From NCBI GenBank assembly GCA_015178975.1, contig WHVD01000089.1:1-64000 (forward strand): 64,000 nucleotides of DNA, written 5' to 3'. Numbering within the stretch: the stretch's first letter is position 1; every line of letters begins with the position of its first letter. The notes beneath the pieces are model-generated. The model saw only the letters and a program-made list of their open reading frames with translations, made no database searches and was not told the DNA's origin. Position numbers and translations under genes: made by a program. This DNA is from Hysterangium stoloniferum (taxonomy: Eukaryota > Basidiomycota > Agaricomycetes > Hysterangiales > Hysterangiaceae). Shown here piece by piece: positions 21,728 to 33,552 of the stretch.

Positions 21728-24542
21728 AGGAGAGAGGAGTACTTGGAAGGACAGTGGAGGATGGGGGCTAGGGATAATGTCCCTTCAAGGCAGACATGGC
21801 AGGAATGGAGGAGAATGGAAGGGCATGATAATCCTTCAATCATCGCTCCCCCTTCGGGTCATAAATGGACGGATTTCACTGAAACAGATTGCAGCGATGG
21901 GGGCACGCCACGTGTTCGGAGTGTGGGACAAAAAAGTAGGAAAGGAAAAGATGGGGTCACCTCCTACGATTGGGACAAAATACGAAGGATCAAATTACAA
22001 AGCATTGCATTGCGATGTGGAGACAGAGTTGCACTACCTCCCAGACCCCCTTTACAACATGGACCTCAGGAACGGACCTACTGGATGGGGCCCAGTGATC
22101 TTTCATCTGACTCAGAGGACAACCAATCTCGTTATCCCACCTACGACAGCAAGTACCTCGGTGCTGACTGCCATGAAGGTTTCCTACTCCCTGACAACAT
22201 TCACTTCTTCACGAGTGATCCTAACCAACGATGAAAGCTACCAACTTCCATCAGAGTTTGGAGAGGGTATTGTCCAGCAGACTCTGTGATGCCATCCAGT
22301 TCCACTCATCTCCCTTCACCTCCGCCGGTCTCTTCTGTACCCGCATTACAGCGCTTTACACCCTTTTCAGAGTTCCTGGGAGGTCTTGTACCATCTTCCG
22401 AGCTGCCTTCTCTTCCCCCTATACCACTAACCCTCCCTTCACAGGACATTCCCTTATATCACCGTCCTCATCCGCACCCAAGCCTTCTCCAGCACCACGG
22501 CCAATCTCACCCCTCCACACGTCACCTGACCCTCTCGTCGCCTCCCACTCTACTCTGACGCCTTTGGTCCCTGCGGTGTCGAACACTCCCCTTATTTCCT
22601 TGACAACGCGGAGTCCACCACCCGCCTCTCCCTACTCCCCTTGCATTTCTCTGGGAAGCCCCATTCAGCATCCTAACGATACATTAATGGATGTTGATTA
22701 CCCTATCCCGGAGGTTCTCGCAACGCCTATGGAGGAAGTCCTCAAGGCACCTCTCTCAGCCACAGACATCTCGAAGGAACCCCCCCCGGCAATGGAAGTC
22801 TTCAAGGAGCCTCCCCCCTTAAGCGAAAAAGCAAAAGGGAAACGAAGAACCGATATTCAGGCCGATGAGCCCCTTGTCATTGACCCCCCCCCCTGGCCCA
22901 CCCCATTCACAGCCCCCCACCACAGCCGTCCTCTCCCCTCCACTCTGAGGATACGGCTGGCCCCTCTCATCCCTTCCAGTCAAGTTGGATGCACGTGTCC
23001 ATTAATTACCCCTGCGACATCTTCACTGTGGGATGCACATTAACGCGACTGGGACCAGCCCTGCGGCACCCCCTTCTTAAAGGGCATATCCAGGGGTATA
23101 GCGGGTCTCTCACGTTGTCGGACCACTTGAGTTTATGCGTCAATGACCCTAAGGAACAGCTGCATTTAGTGGAGGATATCGAACGGGTGGAACTCTCCAT
23201 GTTTGGGTCCTTACTTGTCAACTCTTCTTGTGTTTTTCCTGAACACACACCAACCCACTCAGCAGTGGACCTCGTTGACTTGTTTGAGCAACTGTTGCCA
23301 GATTCGGACACCTCGAGAGGAATCCCCCCTGGGGGAGACATGAGCTCCACACCGCTTATCACTCCTACCCCGCCATCACTACACCCTCGACCCCCTCTCA
23401 TTGCCTGCATTACTGACGCTTCCGCTGATCGCGTTCGTGCCATAATTCGAATGCACCAGAAGGCCTACGGTCGTTGGGTCTCATCGATCCAAAAACTAGA
23501 TGGGTTGATATCCGCCAATGACACTGCGAAGCGGGAGGACATCGCTCTTTCCTTTTGTGCCAAGCATCTCGCCTGGGGTAACACTATCCTACACCTTGGG
23601 GGTTCATCACAGGATGCATGGGGAGGAGTTCCAAGCGTCCTTCGACATCTTCTTTGACATAGCTCTTCGACCTGGGGGGCACTGTGAGAGGTATGGCGAA
23701 ATACACTCAGGAAATATAGTCAGATGAGCTCTTACTATATTTCCTTTATTATTTCTGTTTTCTCTCTTTTATTATATCTATAATTAGTTCGACGACCTAT
23801 GTATGCGGTACATCGACTCTTGTGGGTGCACACACGCCAGACATATGTATTCTAGCGCCCGTAGTTTAGAACTCAGACACCTTTTACACCGCAACCACGA
23901 CTTACCCAGACACCTGTTAGTGTCCTGTAAGTTGTGATTGGTGTATCGTCTCGACCGTCACAGACAGGCTTTAGCTATCTACTCAATCTGAGTTTCGAAC
24001 TGTACCAGTCGAAACTCAATCCTTATCTCAACCTGCATGGACTACATCCACCCTACTCTATTATCCAACTCTCTAGTTACTCTACTTTGCACTCAAGCAG
24101 TCGTTCAGAATCGCACTTAACAGTCGATTATACTTATTCGTTCTAGCTACCTACTTACTTTAGATAGCCACTTCTCTGTACTGTATTGAACTAAGCAGTC
24201 AATACGTGTTCAGCCTGTATTAGACTTAGACAGTCAATACATCGTGGTATCGTACCTAAACGGTCGATATTCTTCGTATATAGAACGGTTAGAACTTCTA
24301 CCACTCTTCACACTGGGTAAGTCATGGTTGCAAGGTAAAAAGTGTCTGAGTTCTAATTACAGACACTATAATACATGAGTCTGGCATGTATGTGCCCACA
24401 AGAGTCGATGTACTGCATACATAGGTCATCGAACTAATATAAGTGTATAATAGAATAGAGAGAAAGAAGAAATAATAATGGGAATATAGTATGGGCTTAT
24501 CCAGACTATATTTCCTGAGCATATTTCACCATACCTCTCACA
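21728..24542 (+). mobile_element. Pol-less LTR element, copy 1, with fold-back 3' LTR (family D)
   Basis: Internal sequence 21728-23682 has long Pro/Ser-rich open frames (about 22231-23043 and 22989-23657) with no similarity to pol. It ends in a purine tract (TGGGGGGCAC) followed by a full family D LTR (23683-24312, 630 bp). Directly abutting is an inverted partial copy of the same LTR (24313-24542), giving a fold-back structure with ~230-bp arms. The tail peptide ILHLGGSSQDAWGG resembles CILGGFTQDTWGA in the 9818-16460 element, so the two are related. The 5' end is truncated or displaced by the - strand gypsy LTR at 21727. Fossil with some breaks. Confidence 0.75.
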
Positions 24543-24680
24543 CTTCGCCCCCCAACAAGCTGGAGCCTGCAGCAAAGTTGTGGGGCTGGTTGCGAAACGA
24601 CCACCCTGCAGCATAGCAAGGGTTCCTAAGCTTGTCATCATCAAATAAGTGAAAGGAGCATGGTGGGTCCATGGGCGTTC
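24543..24680. repeat. Short dispersed repeat fragment
   Basis: Between the two pol-less units lies a 138-bp block with AAAGTTGTGGGG and GGTTGCGAAACGACCA. Related motifs occur at 43280-43345 (GGTTGCGAAGCGACCA, AAAGTTGTGGGG) and, less clearly, at 56090-56140. It may be the end of a non-autonomous transposon; family not determined. Confidence 0.4.
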
Positions 24681-26561
24681 TTAGGCACCACAGGCTCACC
24701 CCTCCGCACGTCACCTGACCCTCTCGCCGCCTCCCACTCTACTCCGACGCCTTTGGTCCCTGCGGTGTCTAACATTCCCCTCACTTCCTTGACAACACGG
24801 AGTCCACTGCCCGCCTCTCCCTACTCCCCTTGCATTTCTCTGGGAAGCCCCATTCAGCATCCTAACAATACATTACTGTATATTGATCACCCTATCCCAG
24901 AAGTTCTCGCAATGCCTGTGGAGGAAGTCCTCGAGGTGCCTCTCCCAGCCACAGACGTCTCCAAGGAACCCCCCCCCCCGGCAATGGAAGTCTTCGAGGA
25001 GCCTCCCCCCTTAAGCGAAAAAGCAAAAGGGAAATGAAGAACCAATACTCAGGCTGATGAGCCCCTTGTCATTGAACCCCCCCCCCAGCCCACCCCATTC
25101 GCAGCTCCCCGCCACAGCCGTCCTCTCCCCTCCACTTTGAGGATACAGCTGGCCCCTCCCATCCCTTCCAGTCAAGTTGGATGCGCGTGTCCATTAATTA
25201 CCCCTCCAACATCTTCACCGTGGGACGCACATTAACGTGACTGGGACCAACCCTGCGGCACCCCCTTCTTAAAGGGCATATCCAGGGGTATAGCGGGTCT
25301 CTCACGTTGTCGGACCGCATGAGTGCATTTTATCTATGCGTCAATGACCCTGAGGAACAGCTGCGTTTAGCGGAGGATATCGAATGGGTGGAACTCTCCA
25401 TGTTTCGGTCCTTACTTGTCAACTCTTCTTGTGTTCTTCCTGACCACACACCAACCCACTCTGCAGTGGACCTCGTTGACTTGTTGGAGCAACTGTTGCC
25501 GGATTCGGACACCTCGAGAGGAATCCCCCCTGGGGGAGACATGAGCTCCACACCACTCATCACTCCTACCCCACCATCACTACACCCTCGACCCCCTCTC
25601 ATTGCCCGTATTACTGACACTTCCGCTGATCGCGTTCGCGCTATAATTTGAACATGCCAGAAGGCCTACGGTCGTTGGGTCTCATCGATCCAAAAACTGG
25701 ATGGGTTGACATCCACCAATGACGCTTTGAGGTGGGAGGACATCACTCTTTCCTTTCGTGCCAAGCGTCTCACCTGGGGCAACGCTATCCTACACCTTGG
25801 GGGTTCATCGCAGGACACATGGGGAGGAGTTCCAAGCGTCCTTCGACATCTTCTTTGACATAGCTCTTCGACCTGGGGGGCACTGTGAGAGGTATGGTGA
25901 AATACACTCAGGAAATATAGTCGGATGAGCTCTTACTATATCTCCTTTATTATTTCTATTTTCTCTCTTTTATTATATCTATATTAGTTCGACGACCTAT
26001 ATATGCGGTACATCGACTCTTTTGGGTGCACACACGTCAGACTTATGTATTCTAGTGCTCGTAGTTTAGAACTCAGACACTTTTACACCGCAACCACGAC
26101 TTACCCAGACACCTGTTAGTGTCCTGTAAGTTGTGATTGGTGTATCATCTCGACCGTCACAGACGGGCTTTAGCTACTCATTCAATCTGAGTTTCAAACT
26201 GTACCAGTCAAAACTCAATCCTTATCTCAACCCACGTGGACTACATCCACACTACTCTATTATTCGACTCTCTAACTACTCTACTTGCACTCGAGCAGTC
26301 GTCCAGAATTGCACTTCACAGTTGAGACGATACACCAATCACAACTTACAGGACACTAACAGGTGTCTGGGTAAGTCGTGGTTGCAGTGTAAAAAGTGTC
26401 TGAGTTCTAAACTACGGGTGCTAGAATACATAAGTCTGGCGTGTATGCACCCACAAGAGTCGATGTACCGCATACATAGGTCGTTGAACTAATTATAGAT
26501 ATATAATAAAAGAGAGAAAACAGAAATAATAAAGGGAATATAGTAAGAGCTCATCCGACTA

Positions 26562-28168
26562 CAGTGGGTCAAAAAACTGCCCCAATGTTTGTGCATTTTA
26601 GAAATATTGATACTGTGTGAAGGAATGACATCAGCGAAAATTCTGAAAAATTCACATGATATACTAGAACATGTTGGCTATCTACCAACTTAAGAAATCA
26701 TGTGATTCCAATCAAAACTCATTGCTTAATAAATCAAACAAAATAATCACTCATTGGGGCAGTTTTTTGACCCTCTATTATTTTCTCTGATTTTCAATAT
26801 TACACACCAGTATAAGGTAGGAGTGGATCATATAAATCATCAACATGTCATGTGACCTTATTTGTATCAATTTGGCATGCTGAACTTTGTTCATTCATCT
26901 CCTTGACTCCTTACCACCACTATGAAATCCATCTCTGCAGAAAAGCATTCTTCTGTTATTTTTCTCCTCAATGAGGGGTATTCCCAGTGTCAAATTCAAG
27001 CTAGGACTGGTCTGGGAAAGGGTACTATTGGCAGGATCATAGGGAGGTAGAGGGGGATAAGGAAAATCATCCTGGTGGCCATTCTTCCAAGCTTTCCCCT
27101 TATGATAAACAGTCAATTATCCATTAAATCAGCTCTGGGAAGCTTGACAATGCTGTCCAAGCCACCCAATTTATAAATTCCATCATATCTACCTCTGTCA
27201 CTCCTCAGACTGTTAGGAATGTGTTGAAGGAAGCTGGCTTTAGGTCAGTAACAAAGAAGAAAGTCCCTATGTTCAAGGGGTCTCATCGTCAGCAACATCT
27301 AAAGTTTGCCCAATACCATGAAAATTGGACTATGGAGGACTGGAAGAGGGTGTTGTGGACTGATGAGACAAAAATCAATAGGATTGGGTCAGATGGGAAG
27401 GTATATGTTTGGAAGCAACAAGGGGAACCAGTATCAGACAGGACCACCACACCAACTATCAAACATGGAGGGGGGAATAACTTGATGGTTTGGGGGTGTA
27501 TGGGCTGGAATGGGGTGGGGAAGCTGATAGAGGTGCAGAAGAACATGGATACAGTGCAGTATTATGAGATTTTGGAGGAGGGAGTGGAGGAGAGCATTGA
27601 AAGTTTGGAGATGGCTGAGGATAAGTGGTACTTCCAATAGGACAATGATCCAAAACATACCTCAAAAAAGGCAGACCAGTGGTTATCTGACAATAACATC
27701 ATTCCTATGAATTGGCCTGCCCAATCCCCTGATCTAAATCCCATTGAACACCTCTGGCAACACCTCAAGGCCAAACTCCAACAATATGACATATCACCCA
27801 AAGGAGTACATAAATTATGGGACAGGGTGGCAAAGGAGTGGACTGAAATACAACCAGAGACATGTTAGAAGCTAATAGAAAGCATGCCTAGGAGGATACA
27901 GGCAGTTTTAAAGGCAAAGGGGGGTCATACAAAGTATTAGATTGTAAAATAATAGAGGGTCAAAAAACTGCCCCAATGAGTGATTATTTCTTTTGATTTA
28001 TTGAGCAATGAGTTTTGATTGGAATCACATGATTTCTTAAGTTGGTAGATAGCCAACATGTGCTAGTATATCATGTGAACTTTTCAGAACCTTTGCTGAT
28101 GTCATTCCTTCACACAATATCAATCTTTCTAAAATGCACAAACATTGGGGCAGTTTTTTGACCCACTG
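26562..28168 (+). mobile_element. Tc1/mariner transposon with 216-bp terminal inverted repeats
   Basis: TA duplicates flank it (26560-26561, 28169-28170). The terminal inverted repeats are 26562-26777 and 27953-28168. Each repeat starts with CAGTGGGTCAAAAAACTGCC and ends with an inverted version of nearly the same motif, so the 28-bp terminal motif is present four times. The total length of 1,607 bp is usual for the superfamily. It carries a damaged transposase gene (26922-27940). Confidence 0.95.
26922..27940 (+). pseudogene. Tc1/mariner transposase, degenerate
   Basis: DDE transposase of the Tc1 group, which cuts and pastes the element at TA. The N-terminal HTH part starts at 26922 (MKSISAEKHSS..., ARTGLGKGTIGRIIGR) and the catalytic part is in another frame from 27221. 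It shows the first Asp (LWTDETK near 27355), the second Asp (DNDPKHTS near 27641) and the Glu (SPDLNPIEHLW near 27727). In-frame TAG codons lie at 27638 and 27866; CAG-to-TAG changes would explain both, since relatives have Gln there. With the frameshift between the N-terminal and catalytic parts the gene is inactive, so any movement would need transposase from elsewhere. Confidence 0.92.
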
Positions 28169-28204
28169 TATATTTCCTGAGTGTATTTCGCCATACCTCT
28201 CACA

Positions 28205-31200
28205 TGCGGTTTGCCCGAATGAGATTGTATGCACTTTTATATCGTATTTGACCTCTATATTCAGTAACCAATGTAATTCACCCATATCCTTCATTTTGAA
28301 ATGCGATTTAAATTGCTCTTTTGTTTGAATTATCCCTTTGTTCGTATTTGCAGTGATGGTGAGATCGTCCACGGCTACTGCAATAATGATAATATTGTGT
28401 TCCACTTGTTTGTAGAATACAGCTGGATTGGATAGTGAGCAAGTGAATCCCATTTGATTCATCACCTTGCTGAGTAGCTTGTACCATTCTCTACCCGATT
28501 GTCTTAAACCATATAGAGCCTTTTTCAATTTTAGTACTTTTGATTGTGGACCTTGAGGAAATCCTGGTGGTTGGTGCATATATACTGTTTCTGTAAGTTT
28601 TGCATTCAAGTATGCATTGTTGACATCCATTTGCTCTATAGGCCAGCTGTTCTGGGCTGCTATGCCTGTGATAAGCCTCAGTGAAGCCAAATGAACAATT
28701 GGAGAAAACATCTCTTCATAGTCCGTCCCAAATACTTGTGTCAAGCCTTGAGCTACTAGTCGTGCCTTGTATGTATTGATGTTTCCATTCGCATCGTGTT
28801 TTATTCTTAACATCCATTTAGAACCAACTATATTGATTCCTTCGGGTTTGTCGACGAGTTCCCAGGTGCCTAAATTGTGTAAGGCCTTCAACTCTTTTAA
28901 AAATGCCGGCTTCCACAATGACCAATCATCTCCTCTCATAGCCTCTTCCACTGTAGCTGGTACACCTTCTTGAATGTTTGCAACCATCCCTATCATTTCC
29001 AATCTCTCATTGTCCATCCTGTCTGTAAACTCCATCCATTCCAATGGGCTATATGTGTCTGTATACAAAATATTTTTATCGACCATGATTGGCGGCTCAC
29101 TTGGACTGTCTCCCCATAAAATTGAGTCTTCATCAAAACCGTTTTCGTTTTCTAATATAACACATGTAGCCTTTCCGAATTCTTCTGGTACTTGTAGTCT
29201 TGGAGAGAATTTGATTTGACTAGAACCTGTGGTACCTTCCCCTTGTCTAAGACGGCGCATATAATCAGATGGAAATCTGGTTCTTGAACTTCGTCTCAAT
29301 TGCTCTTGAGGTAAGGATTCTGTAGTTTCTGGTAGCTCTGGAATGTTAACTTGAGGCAATTAAGGCAATGGTACGTCTGTAGGCATTTGAGGAAGTATCT
29401 TGTATGTTTTGTGTTCTAGATCCCTTCCTGATATGAGTATAGGAACTCCAGTTTGCTTGGGGAATGCCACATTCTGTTCTACGGTCACGGTTCGTTTTTC
29501 TGGCCAATATATGCGGTGTCCTTCACTGTTAAAACTGTACCTGACCCAATGGCCCTCTTTTGCCTTGGGTCCTAGTTTACCTCCCTCTGGCTCCATTCTC
29601 ACATATACAGTTTTTCCCCATTCCGGTAAGTCACTTAGATTCGGCTTCTTGTTATGAACTAACTCGTATGGTGTTTTTCCATCGAGAGCTGATGTTGCTG
29701 TTCTATTCTTTAGATATACTGCATGCTGTATGCATTTGCCCCATAGAAACTTGGGCAGATTGGCAGCAATGAGCATTGACCGGGTGTGTTCAACTAATGT
29801 TCGATTTAGTCTTTCTGCGACACCATTCTGTTGGGGAGTATCATGAACGGTTAACTGTTGGAGGGTTCCACATGAGGACAGATATTCTTTAAACTCATTG
29901 GATGTATATTCACCCCCATTGTCTGATTGTAACTTCTTAATTGTAGTGTCCCTTTGTTGATTTAAGAATGCCTCATATGCTTTGTACTTTTGGAATGCTT
30001 CTCCCTTCGTTTTCATCAGGTAGGTTCTTGTTTCCCTTGTGAAATCATCAGTAAATGATATATACCATCTACAACCTCTGATGATTTGAACTTCAGATGG
30101 CCCCCACACATCGGTGTGTATCTTCTGGCCTTGAGATTTGGCTTGTTCTGATTTCCGAACTTTTGGGATTGGTTCCTGAGTGATCTTCCCTTTGATACAG
30201 GCTTCGCAAAATTCGATAGGCTTCGAATGATCTAATGTAATTCCTTCAATTGTCCCATTTTCAACCATTCACTTCGCAGCAGCTGGTGCTATGTGTCCCA
30301 TATGTGTATGCAGCTTGTTTATTGTCATTGTAGTGTAGGCGTTATTTTGTAGATTATTGGTCTCGTGGATAATATAGCTTCTTTGATATAAACCATTGAT
30401 TCAATCAATTTGCCCGCATATACCTCCCTCTGGATTTCGAAGGGTGCATTTTCCATCGCCGAATGTGCATGAGAACCCCTTTTTATCGCAGCATGCGATG
30501 GACACTAAAGTAAATGCTAATTTGGGTGAGTACAACACATTTTGTAATGTGATGTTAGTGGGCTTGCTGTCATTTTGCACTTGTATGTGCATATTGCCAA
30601 TTCCTGTGGCTAGGAACTCTGACTTATCGGCGACACGAATTTTCCGAGGTGGGTCTATTGTTTCGAAGCTTGAGAATAGGCTTAGATATGGGGACATATG
30701 AGAATTGGCCCCAGAGTTCCATACTTCGACGATTTTTGTGCCGTTATTGTTAGTTTCATTATTTGTTAAAATCCCCATGTTTAATGAGCTAGCAAATGCA
30801 TACGACTCTTTGTTTGCAATGTTTGCATTCCTGCTGTTGCCTGTATTGTATCCCCTTTGGTTTGTGCTATTGCACCTTGAATTTCCACACATATATCTTG
30901 GTCCTTGTCCCTTTGGTCCACATATATCTTGGTCCTTGTCCCTTTGGTCCACATATATCTTGGTCCTTGTCCCTTTGGTCCACATATATCTTGGTCCTTG
31001 TCCCTCCTTACCACCACCTTTAGCCCAACAATCAGCTATGACATGTCTGATCTGTCTGCAATTCAGATTGAAGCATGTTAGGTTTCGATTTTGAGTTGTG
31101 GATGTGTTTCTCAAGTTCCAGGAGTTATTGCTAGGGCCTGTACTTTGTCGCTGGCCCTTAGTATTGGCTAAAAGGGCTTGATTGTTGTTATTAGTTGCGT

Positions 31201-31862
31201 TTGGGGCTTTCTTTGATTTTCTATGCTCATATTTGGCTTTGATCATTGTTATTAGATTTGTTGGGGTTAAAACAGTTCCAGTGGCTGTTGCAGAAGTCGT
31301 TACCGCATTCATCATGATATCATAAGAGTCAGGGAGTGAACTCAGCATAATGTTGAAGAAATCGGTATCTTCTATCTTCATTCCCATGCTTGCTAATCGC
31401 TGATACATTTCTAGTAGGGTGTCAAGGTGGGAATGGACATCTTCCCCTTCTTTGCATTTTAGAGCACACATTCTGCGCTGCAAATCAACTTGAGCCATTT
31501 TTGGCTTCGACTCGAATTCCTGGCAAACGGCCTCCCATACTTCTCTTGCTGTGCCGAGTCTTTGAAGACTGAGCATAAGAGAAGGGCCAACAGATAGGAA
31601 GATCTGAGCTTTGACTCATCCTTCACGTGCAAGGTAATGATCCAAACATTCCTCTTGCTTGTCCCTAAGATCTAACTGATCATTTGTTAATACAGTTCCT
31701 GCAACATATATTGTAGGATCTGGGGGGCGCTGTGCACTTCCATCGATGTGTTTCAACAGTGCACCTGATTCCCATATGGATAATATTCGGCTTTTCCAAG
31801 CGATCCAATTTTCACCATTATCGGTGAGTTTCTCGAGTGTGACTATAGCGGGCCCATAACCT
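28205..31862 (-). mobile_element. Ty1/copia element, - strand, 3' end displaced
   Basis: Read right to left: primer site complementary to an initiator-Met half tRNA (GGTTATGGGCCC on the - strand, 31851-31862), gag (30401-31855, with a Cys-rich knuckle-like stretch near 31060), integrase (29360-30268; DVWGPSEVQ, LQSDNGGEY, TPQQNGVAERLNRT) and copia-type reverse transcriptase (28205-29359; NAYLNAKL, ALYGLRQSGREW, VAVDDL). The order gag-integrase-RT is copia, not gypsy. The RT end and RNase H are missing where the pol-less LTR unit abuts at 28204. Broken fossil. Confidence 0.9.
30888..31011 (-). repeat. 31-bp tandem repeat (4 copies) in copia gag
   Basis: Four head-to-tail copies of a 31-bp unit starting CACATATATCTTGGTCCTTG on the + strand. 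The unit length is 3n+1, so each copy is read in the next frame and the original frame returns after three copies. All frames are open through it on the - strand. Confidence 0.93.
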
Positions 31863-32047
31863 GTTAAATAGGAGACAAGATTTCGGAAGGGTAGAGTCTG
31901 TTTGTGAAGCTCAGTGAGTGAGTGAGTAAACTTCACTATATATTATAGTACCTGTTTGCAAAGCTACAAGATATTTATAAGTAATAGAATGATAATAAAT
32001 GATTGTGCATATACCTCAGTGAGTGAGTGAGTAAACTTCACTGAGGT
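31863..32047 (-). repeat. Probable copia 5' LTR end plus two hairpin repeats
   Basis: On the - strand, sequence ending CTCCTATTTAACA meets the primer site, as expected for an LTR end; the other LTR boundary was not found. Two direct copies of CTCAGTGAGTGAGTGAGTAA..CTTCACT lie at about 31911-31938 and 32011-32046. The second is a near-perfect hairpin (CCTCAGTGA...TCACTGAGG). A solo LTR interrupts at 32048. Confidence 0.5.
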
Positions 32048-32690
32048 TGTGAAGAGTCGATAGATTCTGACCGTTCGATATACGAAGAATAGTGTTTATT
32101 CAACTACTATTAGCAGGTATTGACCGTACAGTACAATACCGTAGATTACTAGACAAGCAGTACTAGTAAGAAGACACGCTATGCGTCACAAGAGCAACTG
32201 TACAGTTGCTCTTGACGGCTTGAATGAAAGAATGAAAGAGTTGACCTTCACGGTACAACTCGTAGCTAGATGTAAAATAGATAATCAACGCGAAGCTGAA
32301 TATCTAGAGTAAAGAGACAGTAGCGCGAGTCGACTATAATGTCGACTAGCGCAAAGACCTTAGAGTGGAACTCGACCTTCACGGTTCAAGTCCAAAGTAT
32401 GTTAGTATGCGAGAGAATACTACCTTTATAGGTAGTTGAGATGTTACCCTTGACACCTCTCGCTATTCGACGTCTGGGTCGTTTACGAGGTGGTGTCTGC
32501 TGGGTAAAAGTGTCTATCGTTCTGGCGCCGAGAGCACCCATACGTATACACAAAGCTTCGAACTACAAAATAAGGGTATGCTCGAAATATAGAAAGAATG
32601 TAAAGAAAGAAAATAAAAGATAAATAATAAAGTACTATAATCCAACTATTATTCCTTAGTCCAATTATGCATATATGCATACCCTTTACA
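32048..32690 (-). mobile_element. Solo LTR, family B (643 bp)
   Basis: On the - strand it begins TGTAAAGGGTATGC and ends CGACTCTTCACA. The duplication GAGGT lies at 32043-32047 and 32691-32695. It shares its 3' end (TATACGAAGAA...CTCTTCACA type) with families C, D and E, so these are related lineages. It defines the split copy at 5404-6793. Confidence 0.92.
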
Positions 32691-32695
32691 GAGGT

Positions 32696-33552
32696 ATATG
32701 GCAAAATATCGCGACTTTTTATCTACTTTATAATTATTTTAGGAGAGTTATTAGGGGAGTAAATAGAGGAAATTTAGATACTCGAAGTTTCTAGTCCATT
32801 GCATCATTAAGGAGATTAGGAGTTACTCCCCCTAACGGCACCTCAATATATGCACATATATGTGCATATACTCGTCATCGGATCCATATTTCGGTTACAT
32901 TTTACGCGAAGACTTGATTACTAACAAGAGGCATATCTATATCTGCTTACGATGCCTAATTTAGTCCGAAGTCCCTACCAAAGCCAAGGTCCCGGATTCC
33001 CCGACCCAGGCATCGGGACACCCAAACCGTAACTGCCCAGGTATTGCCAAAACCACAACACGCCATGTTTTCAAACCGACCAAGAAAGCACCGAACGTTC
33101 ATTATTTTCTCCAGTATATTACTGTTGGATAATTGGGCCACCTAGTCACTCGGAATTTAGGGAAATATGGTTCATATTCAGAAAAGTTTACGAGAATCGC
33201 AATTATGTATGATTCCCGCATAATGTGGTGCAATCCTTGTCTTTGATTTCATCTGTAGTGAGCAAGTAGCAAGGACTAGATCGAGTGGTAGAGGTGGCTT
33301 TCCATCGATAAATATCGCTGCATGATGGCCGACTTGCTGATCCCGGCTGTAATGTAAATGGATCACGTTCCGTGCAGAATCTATGTCAGTGCGGCGTCTT
33401 TTCCGGAACAGAAGCGGCTCAAGCATCTACGCAATTTAGTCATCGATAAAATTATCTATTGTTAAGACCTAGCGAAAGCATGTGCAACAATGATCAGACA
33501 GATCGATGGCATATAGATCTCGATGCCAACGGCGTGAATTTAACAATTACAA
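32696..33552. other. Non-coding stretch between repeats and the host-gene island
   Basis: 857 bp. Short open frames exist on the - strand (32956-33141, 33178-33426), but none shows a domain, a conserved neighbour or a splice pattern I can support. The final part is probably the 3' untranslated region of the aldo-keto reductase gene. Confidence 0.5.

Larger units (their letters stand above)
24681..28204 (+). mobile_element. Pol-less LTR element, copy 2, fold-back LTR split by a Tc1 transposon
   Basis: 24681-25883 repeats 22500-23682 of copy 1 at high identity, including the Pro-rich coding-like region and the purine tract. A family D LTR starts at 25884 and runs to about 26327, where it switches to an inverted copy that ends CCTCTCACA at 28204. 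A Tc1/mariner element (26562-28168) sits in the inverted arm. The right edge abuts the copia RT region at 28205. The switch point differs from that of copy 1. Fossil. Confidence 0.75.

Noticed and set aside
33178-33426. 82-codon - strand frame downstream of the aldo-keto reductase
   Set aside because: No recognisable domain, no splice partners; probably 3' untranslated or intergenic sequence.
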